Shown: positions 20,926-31,494 of the stretch, piece after piece | Position numbering within the stretch: position 1 is the stretch's first letter | How the letters are laid out: every line of letters starts with the position of its first letter | From: Humulus lupulus | Lineage: Eukaryota > Streptophyta > Magnoliopsida > Rosales > Cannabaceae | DNA length: 64,000 nt | Direction: 5' to 3' | Assembly (NCBI RefSeq): GCF_963169125.1 | Contig: NC_084802.1 | Span: forward strand, 115,200,903-115,264,902 | The notes under the pieces: model-generated | Databases searched by the model: none | Told to the model about the DNA's origin: nothing | Seen by the model: only the letters and a program-made list of their open reading frames with translations | Translations under genes and position numbers: made by a program

Positions 20926-22063
20926 GCTCCGAGGTATACAGTGATAGATGGGATATTATACCGACGTGGCCTCTCTTTACCTCTCCTACGAAGTGTTCTG
21001 CCAAGAGAGGCGAAGACCATTTTGTAGGAGGTGCACGAGGGCTTTTGCAGAGATCACACTGGGGGGCAAAACCTAGCCTTGAAGATTTTAAGGCAAGGGT
21101 ATTATTGGCCCACTCTGTCAAAGGACTCGATCTCCTATGTCCAAAAGTGCAACAAGTGCCAGCGATTCGCCACAGCTGCTCGGGCTCCTCTGGTCGAGCT
21201 GAAGATGATCTCGTCCCCATGGCCGTTCGTGGTCTGGAGGATTGACCTAGTTGGTGCCCTCCATACTGGAAAGGGAGGAGTTTCGTATGCGGTGGTGGCT
21301 ATCGACTACTTCACGAAGTGGGTAGAAGCAGATCCCCTGGCGACGATCACTTCAAAGAGATTCCTCAACTTTGTGGTCAAGAATATTGTTTGCCGATTCG
21401 GGCTGCCAAAGAAGATCGTGTCGGATAATGGATAGCAACCTCTTCATCGAATTCTGCGAGAGGCACGACATTGTTAAAAGCTTCTCCTCCGTGGCCTATC
21501 CCCAGGCCAATGGGCAGGTCGAGGCTGTCAATAAGACGCTAAAAGCAAGCCTTAAGAAAAGACTGGATGAAGCCAAGGGAGTTTGGCCCAAACAACTTCC
21601 CCAGGTACTGTGGGCATACCGGACCTCGCACCGAACTTCGATGGGTCATACTCCTTTCTCCCTGGCTTTCGGGAGTGAGGCAGTCCTTCCTGTCAAAGTA
21701 AAGGTAGCTTCACATAGAGTCTAGACATTTGACCAAGACCGCAACGACGAATTGCTCTGCGCGTTCCTCGACATAATTGACGAAAAACGAGAAGCTTCAC
21801 AGCTGCAGCTCGCACATTATCAACAAAAGATCACTCATTATTTCAACTCAAAGGTCAAGAAATGTGTCTTTAGCGTTGGCGACCTGGTACTCAGAAGAGT
21901 CTTCTTAGCTGGTATCTCAAGGACGGAGTGTTGGGACCAAACTGGGAAGGGCCCTATCAAATAACAGAGGTCGTGAAAGAAGGAACCTTCAAGCTAGCTC
22001 GACTTAATGGAGAAGCAGTCCCATGGACTTGGAACGCTATACACCTGAAGAAATATTATCAGT
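20926..22063 (+). pseudogene. Tat A integrase, first copy
   Basis: Inserts the DNA copy into the genome. The N-terminal zinc motif is present ('HEGFCRDH' and 'CNKCQRF'), then the core with 'WRIDLVGALHTGKGG' (first Asp) and 'IVSDNG' (second Asp). About 11 bases are lost directly after that at 21431 compared with the second copy, shifting the frame. The third acidic residue lies in 'QANGQVEAVNK'. The C-terminal part ('VLWAYRTSHR', 'DLVLRRVF', ending 'HLKKYYQ' at about 22060) has a stop at 21722 and further shifts. Non-functional. Confidence 0.9.
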
Positions 22064-22206
22064 AATATCTTTGTAAGGCTTAATTAGAAAAGCCACCTTT
22101 TGTTTATTAAATAATGAGAGAATCTTTTCGCATTGTCGTATATGTTTGTGGATGTAACGTCAAGTAACCATGAAAGGCCCTTTCCTAATTACATGGGGGG
22201 CATATA

Positions 22207-22815
22207 TCCTTGATATAACCAGGGCGTCCTAAAACTTAGAAGTTGATTCAAATTGATTAATCGACGTTTTTCTTAAAAAGCGCGAGATATCGATAAAGGA
22301 TTAACATGAACTAAGTTTTTAAAATCAATATCCTGGATATAACCAGGTCGTCCTAAAACTTAGAAGTTGATTCAAATTGATTAATCGACGTTTTTCTTAA
22401 AAAGCGCGAGATATCGATAAAGGATTAACACGAACTAAGTTTTTAAAATCAATGTCCTGGATATAACCTGGTCGTCCTAAAACTTAGAAGTTGATTCAAA
22501 TTGATTAATCGACATTTTTCTTAAAAGGAGCGAGATATCGATAAAGGATTAACACGAATTAAGTTTTTAAAATCAATGTCCTGGATATAACCAGGTCGTC
22601 CTAAAACTTAGAAGTTGATTCAAATTGATTGATCGATGTTTTTCTTAAAAAGCGCGAGAAATCAATCAAGGATTAACGCATACTAAGTTTTTAAAATCAT
22701 TGTCCTGGATACAACCAGGTCCTAAACTTAGAAGTTGGTTCAAATTGATTAATATATGTTTTTTCCTAAAAAGCATGAGATGTCAATCATAACACCAACA
22801 GAAACTAAGTTCTTA
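22207..22815. repeat. Tandem array, 124 bp period, about five copies, 3' of Tat A pol
   Basis: Units start at 22207, 22331, 22455, 22579 and about 22702, each with 'TCCTGGATATAACCAGGTCG', then 'AAACTTAGAAGTTGATTCAA' and 'CGCGAGATATCGATAAAGGA'. The first motif is an inverted repeat (CCTGG...CCAGG) and the second contains AACTT..AAGTT. Arrays at this place are a known feature of Tat/Ogre 3' regions. Confidence 0.92.
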
Positions 22816-22974
22816 TCAAATGCGTTCAAGAGGAGTAACAATAAAATTAAACCACAAAAAATATATAAATAGATTAAAGTAAATCTAAGGAAACCAAGTG
22901 TCTCGAGGATAAAAAAAAACCTCGTAATACAAAGTTACAAATAAAAAATAAGAGAAAAGGAGCAGAAGTCCTAA

Positions 22975-24330
22975 GCCCCGCCAACCCGTTCCGACGAAGT
23001 CACCCCTTCGGCATCCTGATCGGTAGCAGCGGAAGTCTCCCCAGTCTCAGAGGGTGCCTCTTGTTAAAGGTGAGCCTTGAAATTCTCTATGAAGGACTCC
23101 CACACTTCCGGCCCCAGGAAGGAAAAGTCACCATCCTGGTTGAAGGCCCAGCAATGATACAGCATGGCCTCCATGGAGGAGCTGGAAGATGCCCTCTTTG
23201 CCACAAGGGCGGCCTTGGCCTCTTCAAGTTCGACCTTTGCGGCGTCCAGGGTGACCTAGGTAGCCTCGGCCTCCAGCAGCTTAGCCCGGGATGCCTCCAG
23301 TTCGCCTACGTAGAAACCAAGGTGGCCTACGCGACCTTCTTGTTTTCCCAGGTAGTCGCCAGGGCAGCTTTGGCATCTTGCTCTTATTGTTGAGAAGAAG
23401 CGAGGGCAGCCTAGGCAGCCTGGTGCTCGCCCCTGATCTCGTCAATCCTGGCCTTGAACCGAGATATGCTCCGGTGGAGAGCCAAAGCCGCCTGCAAGAT
23501 AAAAAGATGATAAGGCAAGTGCTTTAGAAAAAGCAAAGAGAACCAGTGGTAAAGCAAACTTATCGTAAGGGTCATCCTTAGTGAAGACTCCATAACATTC
23601 TCGGGGCTCCTCGTCTCAATCTCCTGCAAGTCCCTCGGGGTGGCATTGTAGCAGTGGTCCACCATGTAGGTCGTGGTTTCGTAAACCGTCCCCCGAAAGG
23701 CCTCGGGGATTTTCTCCAAGGCCTGAGTGTTAACCGGGACACGCACGATGGGAGTTGGAGCTGGAAAGCTCCCAGTTGGTACCTCCAGTTCCCGGCTAGA
23801 GACAGGAGGTCACGGGGGAGGTGGAGCCATCTTCTCTGTGGAAAGAGGGGGTGGAGGTATCTTCTCTATGACGGAAGGACCCTAACCCTTCCCCTTGGCA
23901 GGAGACTTGGAGGTAGTCCCAAGGGCGGGCATTTTCTTGGTCAGCCGGAGCCTCTTCACCAAGGGTCCAGATGACCCAGAGGAAGGATTTCCCCCCTGGA
24001 ACATAGATCGCAGAACGTTGTCCCCGGGCTGCGACATCTCCTCGCCTGAAACAAAGAACGAATCATCAATATGCATGTATAAATATGTGATCGCAAAAAG
24101 AAAAATATAGAATGTATTGAAAAATTTCCTACCCTCCGAGCTAGAGGAGAAATCTATTGTCACGACCTTCGGCCGCGGAGCTTCTATGGGGGAGTCTAAG
24201 ACTATAACTTCATGAGTGAGAGGGGGCTCTGGGTCTGGATCCGCCTCAGGACTGGACTCCTCTACATACTGCCTAAGCACCGGAGCTACTATACCCTCTC
24301 GAAGGGAGGGCCACAACCTAAGGTTGGTCC
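22975..24330 (-). pseudogene. Antisense extra gene of Tat A, first copy, truncated at its 5' end
   Basis: A minus-strand gene opposite to gag-pol. Pieces in transcript order: 24330 to about 24136 ('LRQYVEESSPEADPDPE'), donor near 24132; 24050-23573 ('MSQPGDNVLRSMFQGGNPSS', 'KSPAKGKG', 'IPEAFRGTVYETTTYMV', 'MESSLRMTLT'); and 23490 to about 22975 ('ALALHRSISRFKARIDEIRG', then a coiled-coil region broken by stops). Every block has a counterpart in the fuller copy at 26153-28769. The N-terminal Transposase_28-like half is missing because the sequence switches at about 24330 into a second integrase. Many stops; not functional. Confidence 0.8.
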
Positions 24331-25180
24331 CGTCTGGGGGATAGACTTGGTTGGCGCCCTCCCCACTGGAAAAGGCGGGGTTCGTTACGCCACGGTAGCC
24401 ATCGACTACTTTACGAAGTGGGCTGAGGCAGAACCCTTGGCAACGATAACGTCCAAAAAAGTACTTGACTTCATGGTTAAAAGCATTATCTGTCGATTCG
24501 GCCTGCCCAAGAAGATCGTTTCTGATAAAAGCACTCAGTTCGACAGCGACCTGTTCACCGAATTTTGTGAAAGGTACGGAATTGTGAAAAGTTTCTCCTC
24601 CGTGGCCTATCCTCAGGCTAATGGCCAGGTCGAAGCTGTCAACAAAACTCTAAAGGTGAGCCTCAAGAAGAGGTTAGATAAAGCGAAGGGGGTCTGGCCG
24701 GAACAGCTCCCCCAGGTCCTATGGGCATACCGGACATCGCATTGGACTCCTACGGGTCATACTCCTTTTTCCCTAACCTTTGGGAGTGAGGCATTCCTCC
24801 CCGTGGAAATTAAGGTGCTTTCGCATAGGGTCCAATCTTACGACCAGGACCGCAACCACGAGCTCCTATGCAATTCCCTTGACCTAGTTGATGAAAGGCG
24901 AGAGGATTCGCAACTCCAGCTCGCCCATTATCAGCAAAAGATCACTCGTTATTTCAACTCCAAATTCAAAAAGCGCGCCTTCAGCGTTGGCGACTTGGTC
25001 CTAAGAAGAGTCTTCTTAGCCAGTAAGGACCCCAAAGATGGAGTCTTGGGACCAAACTGGGAAGGACCATATCAAGTCATCGAGGTCATTAAGGAGGGAA
25101 CTTATAAGTTAGCTCGACTTGATGGAGGGGTAGTCCTGCGGTCTTGGAACGCCATCCATTTAAAGAAATATTATCAATGA
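24331..25180 (+). pseudogene. Tat A integrase, second copy (core and C-terminus only)
   Basis: Open from within the core to the natural end: 'WGIDLVGALPTGKGG' (first Asp), 'PKKIVSDKSTQFDSD' (second Asp; Asn-Gly changed to Lys-Ser), 'YPQANGQVEAVNKTLK' (Glu), 'QVLWAYRTSHW', 'SVGDLVLRRVF', 'GPNWEGPYQVIEV', ending 'HLKKYYQ' at 25180. It lacks the zinc-binding N-terminus because the preceding sequence belongs to the truncated antisense gene; the switch is near 24330. By eye it is clearly diverged from the first copy but of the same family, and lacks that copy's 11 bp deletion. A plus-strand ATG at 24212 is in the antisense gene's sequence and is not a real start. Confidence 0.9.
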
Positions 25181-25304
25181 TTCGCTTGTAAGGCCAGGAA
25201 GGCCATTTTTTTATGTATTAATGAGAATCAGCTTTTTATGCATGTTTGCAAGTGTAATCTAAAGTAACCACGAAAGACCCTTTCCCAGTTACTTGGGGGG
25301 GCAT

Positions 25305-26020
25305 ATGGTACCTGGATATAACCAGGTCTTAACGACTTAGAAGTTGATTCATATCGATTGACTGTTGTTTTTCTTAAAAAACGTGAGATGTTGATAAGGG
25401 TTAACGCTAAATAAGTCCTATCCTGGATATAACCAGGTCATAAAACTTAGAAGTTGATTTAAATCTATTGATCGTTGTTCTTCCTAAAGAGCTCGAGATA
25501 TGGATAAAAGTTAACGCGAACTAAGTTTTCAAATTAAGTTCCTGGTCCTAACCGGGTCATAAAACTTAGAAGTTGATTTAAATCTATTGATCGTTGTTCT
25601 TCCTAAAGAGCTTGAGATATGGATAAAAGTTAACGCGAACTAAGTTTTCAAATTAAGTTCCTGGTCCTAACCGGGTCAGAAAACTTAGAAGTTAATTTAA
25701 ATCTATTGATCGTTGTTTTTCCTAAAGAGCTCGAGATATGGATAAAAGTTAACGCGAACTAAGTTTTCAAATTAAGTTCCTGGTCCTAACCGGGTCATAA
25801 AACTTAGAAGTTAATTTAAATCTATTGATCGTTGTTCTTCCTAAAGAGCTCGAGATATGGATAAAAGTTAACGCGAACTAAGTTTTCAAATTAAGTTCCT
25901 GGTCCTAACTGGGTCATAAAACTTAGAAGTTGATTTAAATCTATTGATCGTCGTTCTTCCTAAAGAGCTCAAGAAATGGTTAAAGATTAGCGCGAACTAA
26001 GTTTTTCAAGAAATTGTAAC
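25305..26020. repeat. Tandem array, about 119 bp period, six copies, 3' of second integrase
   Basis: Units such as 'TCCTGGTCCTAACCGGGTCA' + 'TAAAACTTAGAAGTTGATTT' + 'CTAAAGAGCTCGAGATATGG' recur at 25540, 25659, 25778 and 25897, with two more diverged copies before, from 25312. It is a diverged relative of the 124 bp array and sits at the same place relative to integrase. The last four copies are nearly identical, suggesting recent local duplication. Confidence 0.92.
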
Positions 26021-26152
26021 CAAAATGCGTAAGGGCGAGAAAGAGGATCAATTAAAAACGTTAAATCAAATTGTCTCGAGGTGGAAGCACCTCATGCAAA
26101 GGTTACACAAAAAATATTAAAAAATAGTGAAGGGCACAAGAGAAGAAACGAC

Positions 26153-28769
26153 CTAGGCTCCGCCAGGTGCCCCCTTGGAGGTCGCCGTCTCGCCTTGCTC
26201 AGCTGCGCCAGAGCCTTCCCCGGCCTCGGAGGGCGCTTCCTTATCAAGGCGAGCTTGGAACTTCACCAGCAAGCGCTCCCAGAGGCTCGCTGACAGGAAG
26301 GAGAAGTCAGCGTCTGGATTGTAGGCCCAACAAGGGTAGAAAAGGTCTTTTAGGGACTTTTCCGAAGTTGTCTGCTCAGCCTTTAGGGTGGCCTGAGCCT
26401 CAGCCTTTGCGGCATCTAGGTCTGTCCGCGAGGTGGCGAGGGAGGTCTCGAGCTCTTGGACCTTCGAGCGAGTTTTTTCCAACTCGGCCTGCGAGGCTGC
26501 CAAGGCATCCTTAGCCGCCTGCAGGGTAGTCTGGTGCTCCCTCCTCATGTCCTCGAGCTGAGTTTTGGTCCTGGCAATGCTCCGGTGAAGGGCAACGGCG
26601 CTCTGCGAAGGTGAAAAGACAATTGCCTTAGAAAAAAGAGAGAAAAAACAGGGCAAAGTGCAGTAATAAAAAGCCATAAAGGGGTAAAGTCAGCTTACCG
26701 TTAGGGTCATGCCCAGTGAAGACTCCAGCATGCCCACCAGGCTCATTGTCTCGATGGCCCGGAGCTCCTTCTCGTTGAACTTGTATATGTGGCTGACGGC
26801 ATAGTTTGCCGACTCATACATTGTTCCCCGGAAGACCTCTGGGATCTTCTCCAGGTCCTGGGGATTGACTGGGATGCGTACCTCGGAGGGCACAATCGCC
26901 GAGGTCTCGAGCTCCGCTCCTGCGTCCCGGGCGGTGGCAGGAGCTCGCGGAGGAGGTGGAGGCATGTTGCTTCCCCCTGCAGCAGGAGGGACCGTTCCCA
27001 CGACCTGAGCAGCTGGGGCTTGCTCCTTCTCCTTTGCAGGAGACTTGGTGGGGGTCCCGGCGGCGTGCTTGGACGTCCGGAACCTCTTCAATTTTGGCCC
27101 AGCGGCCCCTGCTGGGGGTTCCCCCCGAAGAACGCACCTTGCAGGCTCTCCTTGGGCTGAGACATCTCTTCTGTCAAAGCAAAGACATGATTAGTACAAG
27201 TTAGCAATCACACAAACAAAAACAAGGGGGGAAAAAGCAAAATTCAAGTATGTGTATACTAAAGGGAATCCTACCCCCCGGGCTAGAAGAAGAATCTAAG
27301 TTGATTACTTCCCAAGCTGGCGCAAGTTCTGGGTCCGAGGTTGACTCAGGGCTAGATTCCTCTACATATTGCCTAAGCCCCGGAGTTACGGCACCCCTCC
27401 AGAGTGATGGCCATGACCGAAGGTTGGTCCCATACTCATCGAAAAGGATCGACCTAAAGGCTAGGGTGTTATCTACTACTACGGTACCCCTAGGCCAGCT
27501 ATCTTGGTAGTCCAGCACGAGCCGGTCGACACAGTGGAGCAGGGTTGTGTTCAAGTCCGGATCACTTCGGTGACGGTGGACGAGCTGCCTATGATTGAAC
27601 CTAGCCAGCCGGGGGTCTGCTGCGGCCCTATCTAAACTCCTAAACATGTAAGGGTTACCTTGGCCAGAAGGACCCGCAGCTGCTCCGGATTGGATCCTCT
27701 CCTCGCTCGTCCTCGGGGCGACCTCCAAAGCCTGCTTCCTATTCCTCACGAGGGGAACTTCGTCGCCCTCATCCTCCTCATCTTCATCTCCCGCGACCTC
27801 CTCCACGATGATGGGTCTGGTGTCGAGAGCTGGGGGAAGCCCCCGGGGCCTCCTGAGGTTCAAAGTCTGATTTGGGAAAATCAGCTTGCAGGCTACCATC
27901 GTCTCGTCTGTTATGAGCACGCAATAATCTTTCTCACTGGGGGGCAAGCCCACCAGCTTCTCGTATTGGGCCCCGAGGGTCACAGATTTCTCTGTCCTCG
28001 CGAAGATGGCTGCAGAATTGGTCTAAGTCAGAAAGGGATACGGGAGGAGCTAAAACGACACTTAACTTAATGCTAAGGATAAAAAAAAACACTTACGAGG
28101 ACGATTGAAGTAGTGGAGCTCGCAGTTTCTGAACCCCGTTGACATGAAGAACTGATCCTTAAAATCATTGGGGTGGCTGGGCAGCATGTTGACTGCAGCC
28201 GTATTGGGAAATCGGGTCAAGTAATAAAACCTGTCGCCTCGCCCCCGCTGATCCGAGCTGGCCTTGAGGCAGAAGAAGTACAAAATGTCCGCTGGAGTGG
28301 GGACCTCCCACTCGTGCTTCAAAAATAAATATCTCAGCCCAGCCAACAACCGATAAGAATTGGGGGGGAGCTGGAATGGGGCTAAATTCACATAATTTAG
28401 GAAGTCAGCGAAGTACTGGTCCAGCGGGAGGAATGCCCCCGCCTTGAAATGCTCGCCGCTCCAGGCCGCGAATGCCTCGTCGAGTGACGCGCAGCTCCGC
28501 TCGCCTTTCGCGGGAGGTCGGGCAATCACTGACGTCCTCCCCAGCGTGATGTTGTGGGAGAGGAATATCTTATTGATCTTCGTCTGGTCGGTGATCTTTG
28601 AGACGATCCTCTCCGCCTCAAAGAAGGCATCAGGAGAGACCTCGACCTCCTGCTCCACGGCCGGCCCAAAGTTGGGGATCGGGGAATCCGGCATCACCGC
28701 CTTTCCCTTGTCTTGCTGAGAGGCCGAGCTGCCGACGGTCTTCTTTGGAGCGCTCCTCTTCGGTGCCAT
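26153..28769 (-). CDS. Antisense spliced extra gene (aORF) of Tat A: Transposase_28-like domain plus coiled coil
   Basis: A four-exon gene on the strand opposite gag-pol. Exon 1: 28769-28097, starting 'MAPKRSAPKKTVGSSASQQD', with the domain block 'FLNYVNLAPFQLPPNSYRLL', 'YLFLKHEWEVPTPADILYFF' and 'YFNRPR', donor GTAAGTG. Exon 2: about 28013-27292, 'YEKLVGLPPSEKDY', 'LDSSSSPGG', donor GTAGG. Exon 3: about 27169-26702, 'MSQPKESLQGAFFGGNP', Pro-rich, 'MLESSLGMTLT', with a one-base frameshift near 27090. Exon 4: 26602-26153, 'ALHRSIARTKTQLEDMRREH', a long heptad coiled coil, then 'ADFSFLSASLWERLL' and an acidic tail. The domain resembles Pfam 'putative gypsy type transposon' (Transposase_28). Function unknown; exon borders are my reading. 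Confidence 0.78.
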
Positions 28770-29748
28770 CTGGTCGCCTAACGAACAAAAGAAAATATTT
28801 CAGAAAAGGCGACCCTAGCGTGAGGAAAAATCAAATGTTATTTGCACGAGCTGAGGTAAGCCCAGCCCATGGAGAGTGGGACCACGCGGTTCAATGAACA
28901 CGCGCCTGTGCTCCCAACAGATCCCCGATTACTAGGAATTCATGTGGCAGGAGGGTCAGGATAGAATTTTCCTTGGGGGGAAAGTTTCAGTAGGCAAATA
29001 TTGCAAAACCGCCTGTGAAGCGTGTCCCCTAAGCTACCCAGTTTTGCACCCAAAATTCCAAAAGTCCTACCCAGAAATTTTCCCCAGAAAATGCATCCTA
29101 TAAACCATACTCCTAAACGATTCCCTATAGCAAAAAATACCCTAACCTAAAAGGCCTTCACCCTTCATACCCACAAAGACCAGTAAACCCTTGCATGTGG
29201 CTACAGTAAATATTTACCTAAGCTACAGTGAAAAATATTTTCAAAACACGCATGGTCAGGAGACTTACAGTGTTTGGTTGGGAGGTGAATGAAGGTGTCG
29301 CCTAGGTTGGAGCTTCGTAGGAGTTGCTGTCTCCAAAGAGTTGAAGGAATCCTCATGCCTGAGCTTCTTGAACACTGAGAATGGCAGTCGCAGAAAGGAG
29401 GGTTTCTTTTTCTTCTGAAATGAAGAGGGAAGAAGGAGAGAAGTTCTGAGAAATTTGAAATGAAAGGGTGGCCCATGCGTAGGGTGGCCACCCCTTTTAT
29501 ATATAAAAAGGATCCCGTGTAGAGGGCCGTTGGATGGCCCTGATGTGGGATCCAAGGCCCTCCACTCGAAATACGAAACGACGGCTGGGCATAGGCTAGG
29601 CCATTAAATGCGGTTCTCGTAAGACGTACCGTCACCAACCACGATGTTCCACGTATCAGGCGCCTGCGTAAGATGTGGAATGTGAAGAGTTCATGGGGAA
29701 GCCTAAAAGCCCCTACTGTGGCCTTATTCGACGTCGTATACCACGAGC
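28770..29748 (-). promoter_or_regulatory. Upstream region of the antisense gene, with a TATA-like box
   Basis: No gene is visible. On the minus strand CTTTTTATATATAAAAGG (29494-29511) lies about 730 bp upstream of the antisense start codon and could be its core promoter. The stretch next to the 3' LTR ('AGCCTAAAAGCCCCTACTGT', 29700-29719) is also found before the 3' LTR of Tat B (48911-48930), so it is a conserved part of the element. Promoter function is inferred from sequence only. Confidence 0.45.
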
Positions 29749-29766
29749 AGGGGCTTGGGGGGCAGA
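29749..29766 (+). promoter_or_regulatory. Polypurine tract of Tat A
   Basis: AGGGGCTTGGGGGGCAGA ends directly before the 3' LTR TG at 29767, where plus-strand DNA synthesis is primed. Tat B has GAGCTTGGGGGGAAAA at the same place. Confidence 0.8.
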
Positions 29767-30524
29767 TGTACACCCTGATTTTCCCACGGGCTGATTAGCG
29801 AGCTGAGCTGCGGCCTAATCATGATTATCTCGTGGACATCCCCAAAACCGGAGCTTCCGTCATAAGGTCGTACCTCCTTAGATCGAGATAACCCAAAGGT
29901 TCGCCAAGATTGCTTAAGACTTGAGTCCGGACTCTGGAGGCCGAAGGTCTAGTTAGGCTTCCAGCTCGTGGTACGAGCTGGATTTGGAGGCTATGACTCT
30001 TTGTAAAGTCAACACACGCAAGGTAAACATGCACATATCAGACATCACGTGTCTGATATGCCCCTGACTTCTCGGACACGCAGCAGGAACGTGCGTATTC
30101 AGACACCCACGACTGGGTTGGGTCGTGCGGCCCATTATCTCCTTACCTATTGATTTGACCACACTTACGTGTCAGGTTTAGGAATTAATCATGAATGTCA
30201 CCAAGTTGATACGATAGGTAAGAAGGTCACGGGATGACCTTCTTACCAACTCCCAGGTGCCTTCTCCTATAAATATGGAGACCCTGGGAGTTGACAAGGG
30301 TTGGATTATCTCTTGTAAGAAATATCCTGTAATCATATACCCAGAATAGAGCAATAGTATTGACTAGTGGAGTAGAAGGATTTTAACCTTTGAACCACTT
30401 AAAAACCGTGTCTTGAGTCACCATTTCATTTTCCAAGATGACATATCTGTTTCGGTTCATTATTAGCACTAATCCCTTTCTCTTCCTTTCTAAAATTACC
30501 TGTTGGTGAAGAACTGCGTCAACA
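29767..30524 (+). repeat. 3' LTR of Tat A (758 bp)
   Basis: Starts TGTACACCC and ends GCGTCAACA. A TATAAATA box at 30269-30276 is followed by 'TGGAGACCCTGGGAGTTG', which would be the transcription start region. Internal words match the split 5' LTR from its R-U5 part onward; the first 230 bases differ strongly. No copy of the bases before the 5' LTR (CAGAT) follows the end. Confidence 0.85.
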
Positions 30525-30557
30525 ATCTCACTTCCCAAGTGTATATAAAGTTTAAGA

Positions 30558-31402
30558 TGATAAAGCTTTTTATCCCAAACCCAAGTGTATCACTCAATAG
30601 TAAACCTAGCAGCTTGAAGGCTCTGAACACAACTTGAAGAATGAGAAAAATGGCTGGGTACTAGGTCCTATTTATTGAGTTCAAGGAGTGAAACTACCTC
30701 CTTTTAGCTTGAATAAAATAATGAATATTAATTGAAAAATATTTGAATATTCGTTCAACAGGTGCTTAAGACTCTGTCAAAACATTCAGAGACAAGTCAA
30801 GAGGTTAAGGCTATTTTTAAAATTGAAGAATCGAACTTTAAAAAAAATACATAGGTGGGGCCGATATATCGCCCCCTATAGGCAATAAATCGCCTCACCC
30901 AGTATTCTCCGAGGCTAGTTCGATCGTTCGTGCAAAGTCGACGTGTTTTTCGTATCTTTCATAGGCAATATATCGGCCCCTATAGCTACGATATATCGAC
31001 ATACGTTGATATATTATACACGTATTTGCACTATTTCAGCTTATTTTGAATTGGATAAACAGCTTTAACTGAGTAAAAATACGATCCTAACAACTGCTGG
31101 AAGGTTCTAGAGCTTCTAGATCTTTCCTTTTTAATTAAACTATTCATCAAAATACTTAAATCCTTAATAAACATGCACCTGAAAAGTGTCACGATCTTAT
31201 ACGTTTTATCTAAACCTTATGTTATAATAAATGACATCTTTATATTCAGATATATTAATCAAACCTTATTTTATAATTAATATTCTTAAACTATAGGTTA
31301 AACTTATAAAATCCATAACTATTGCTACGAGTGTCCTACTAAGTCCCGATTTGAACCAAAATCCACGGAATCTAACATACTACAAACTAATACTAACTAC
31401 TG

Positions 31403-31460
<58 letters not shown>

Positions 31461-31494
31461 CTAGCTAGCTAAGTAAATATTCTGGGACTCTACA
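30558..31494 (-). repeat. LTR of the Tekay 1 family, apparently solo
   Basis: Read on the minus strand it begins TGTAGAGTCCCAGAAT at 31494 and ends near 30558. It matches both LTRs of Tekay 1 in words such as 'CAGCTTGAAGGCTCTGAACA', 'AAGACTCTGTCAAAACATTC'-like text, 'CGATATATCG' motifs and 'CTACGAGTGTCCTACTAAGT'. No internal region adjoins it. I found no convincing 5 bp duplication, so it may be truncated rather than a clean solo LTR. Confidence 0.75.
31403..31460. repeat. (CTA)n microsatellite
   Basis: About 19 uninterrupted CTA units. The same LTR position in the two Tekay 1 LTRs has only 'ACTACTACTAACTA', so the repeat expanded in this copy. Confidence 0.95.

Larger units (their letters stand above)
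2543..30524 (+). mobile_element. Tat A: Ty3/gypsy Tat-lineage LTR retrotransposon, nested and chimeric
   Basis: A large Tat-lineage element read on the plus strand: split 5' LTR, primer-binding region, gag, protease, RT, RNase H, archaeal-type RNase H, integrase, tandem repeats, antisense gene, polypurine tract and 3' LTR. The lineage is shown by the gag zinc-finger form 'CRFHNDIGHNTDDC', the second RNase H and the antisense gene. It is interrupted by a CACTA-like element (3251-12975) and a solo LTR (17200-19879). The integrase to antisense-gene segment is present twice, so the 3' part appears to come from a second related copy. No matching target duplication is visible at the outer ends. Stops and deletions make it non-autonomous. 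Confidence 0.85.

Noticed and set aside
24212..24330. An N-terminal extension of the second integrase starting at ATG 24212
   Set aside because: This stretch is the complement of the antisense gene ('LRQYVEESSPE' on the minus strand), so the start is an accident of the recombination join.
22207..26020. CRISPR-like arrays
   Set aside because: Units of 119-124 bp without unique spacers, in a plant retrotransposon 3' region.
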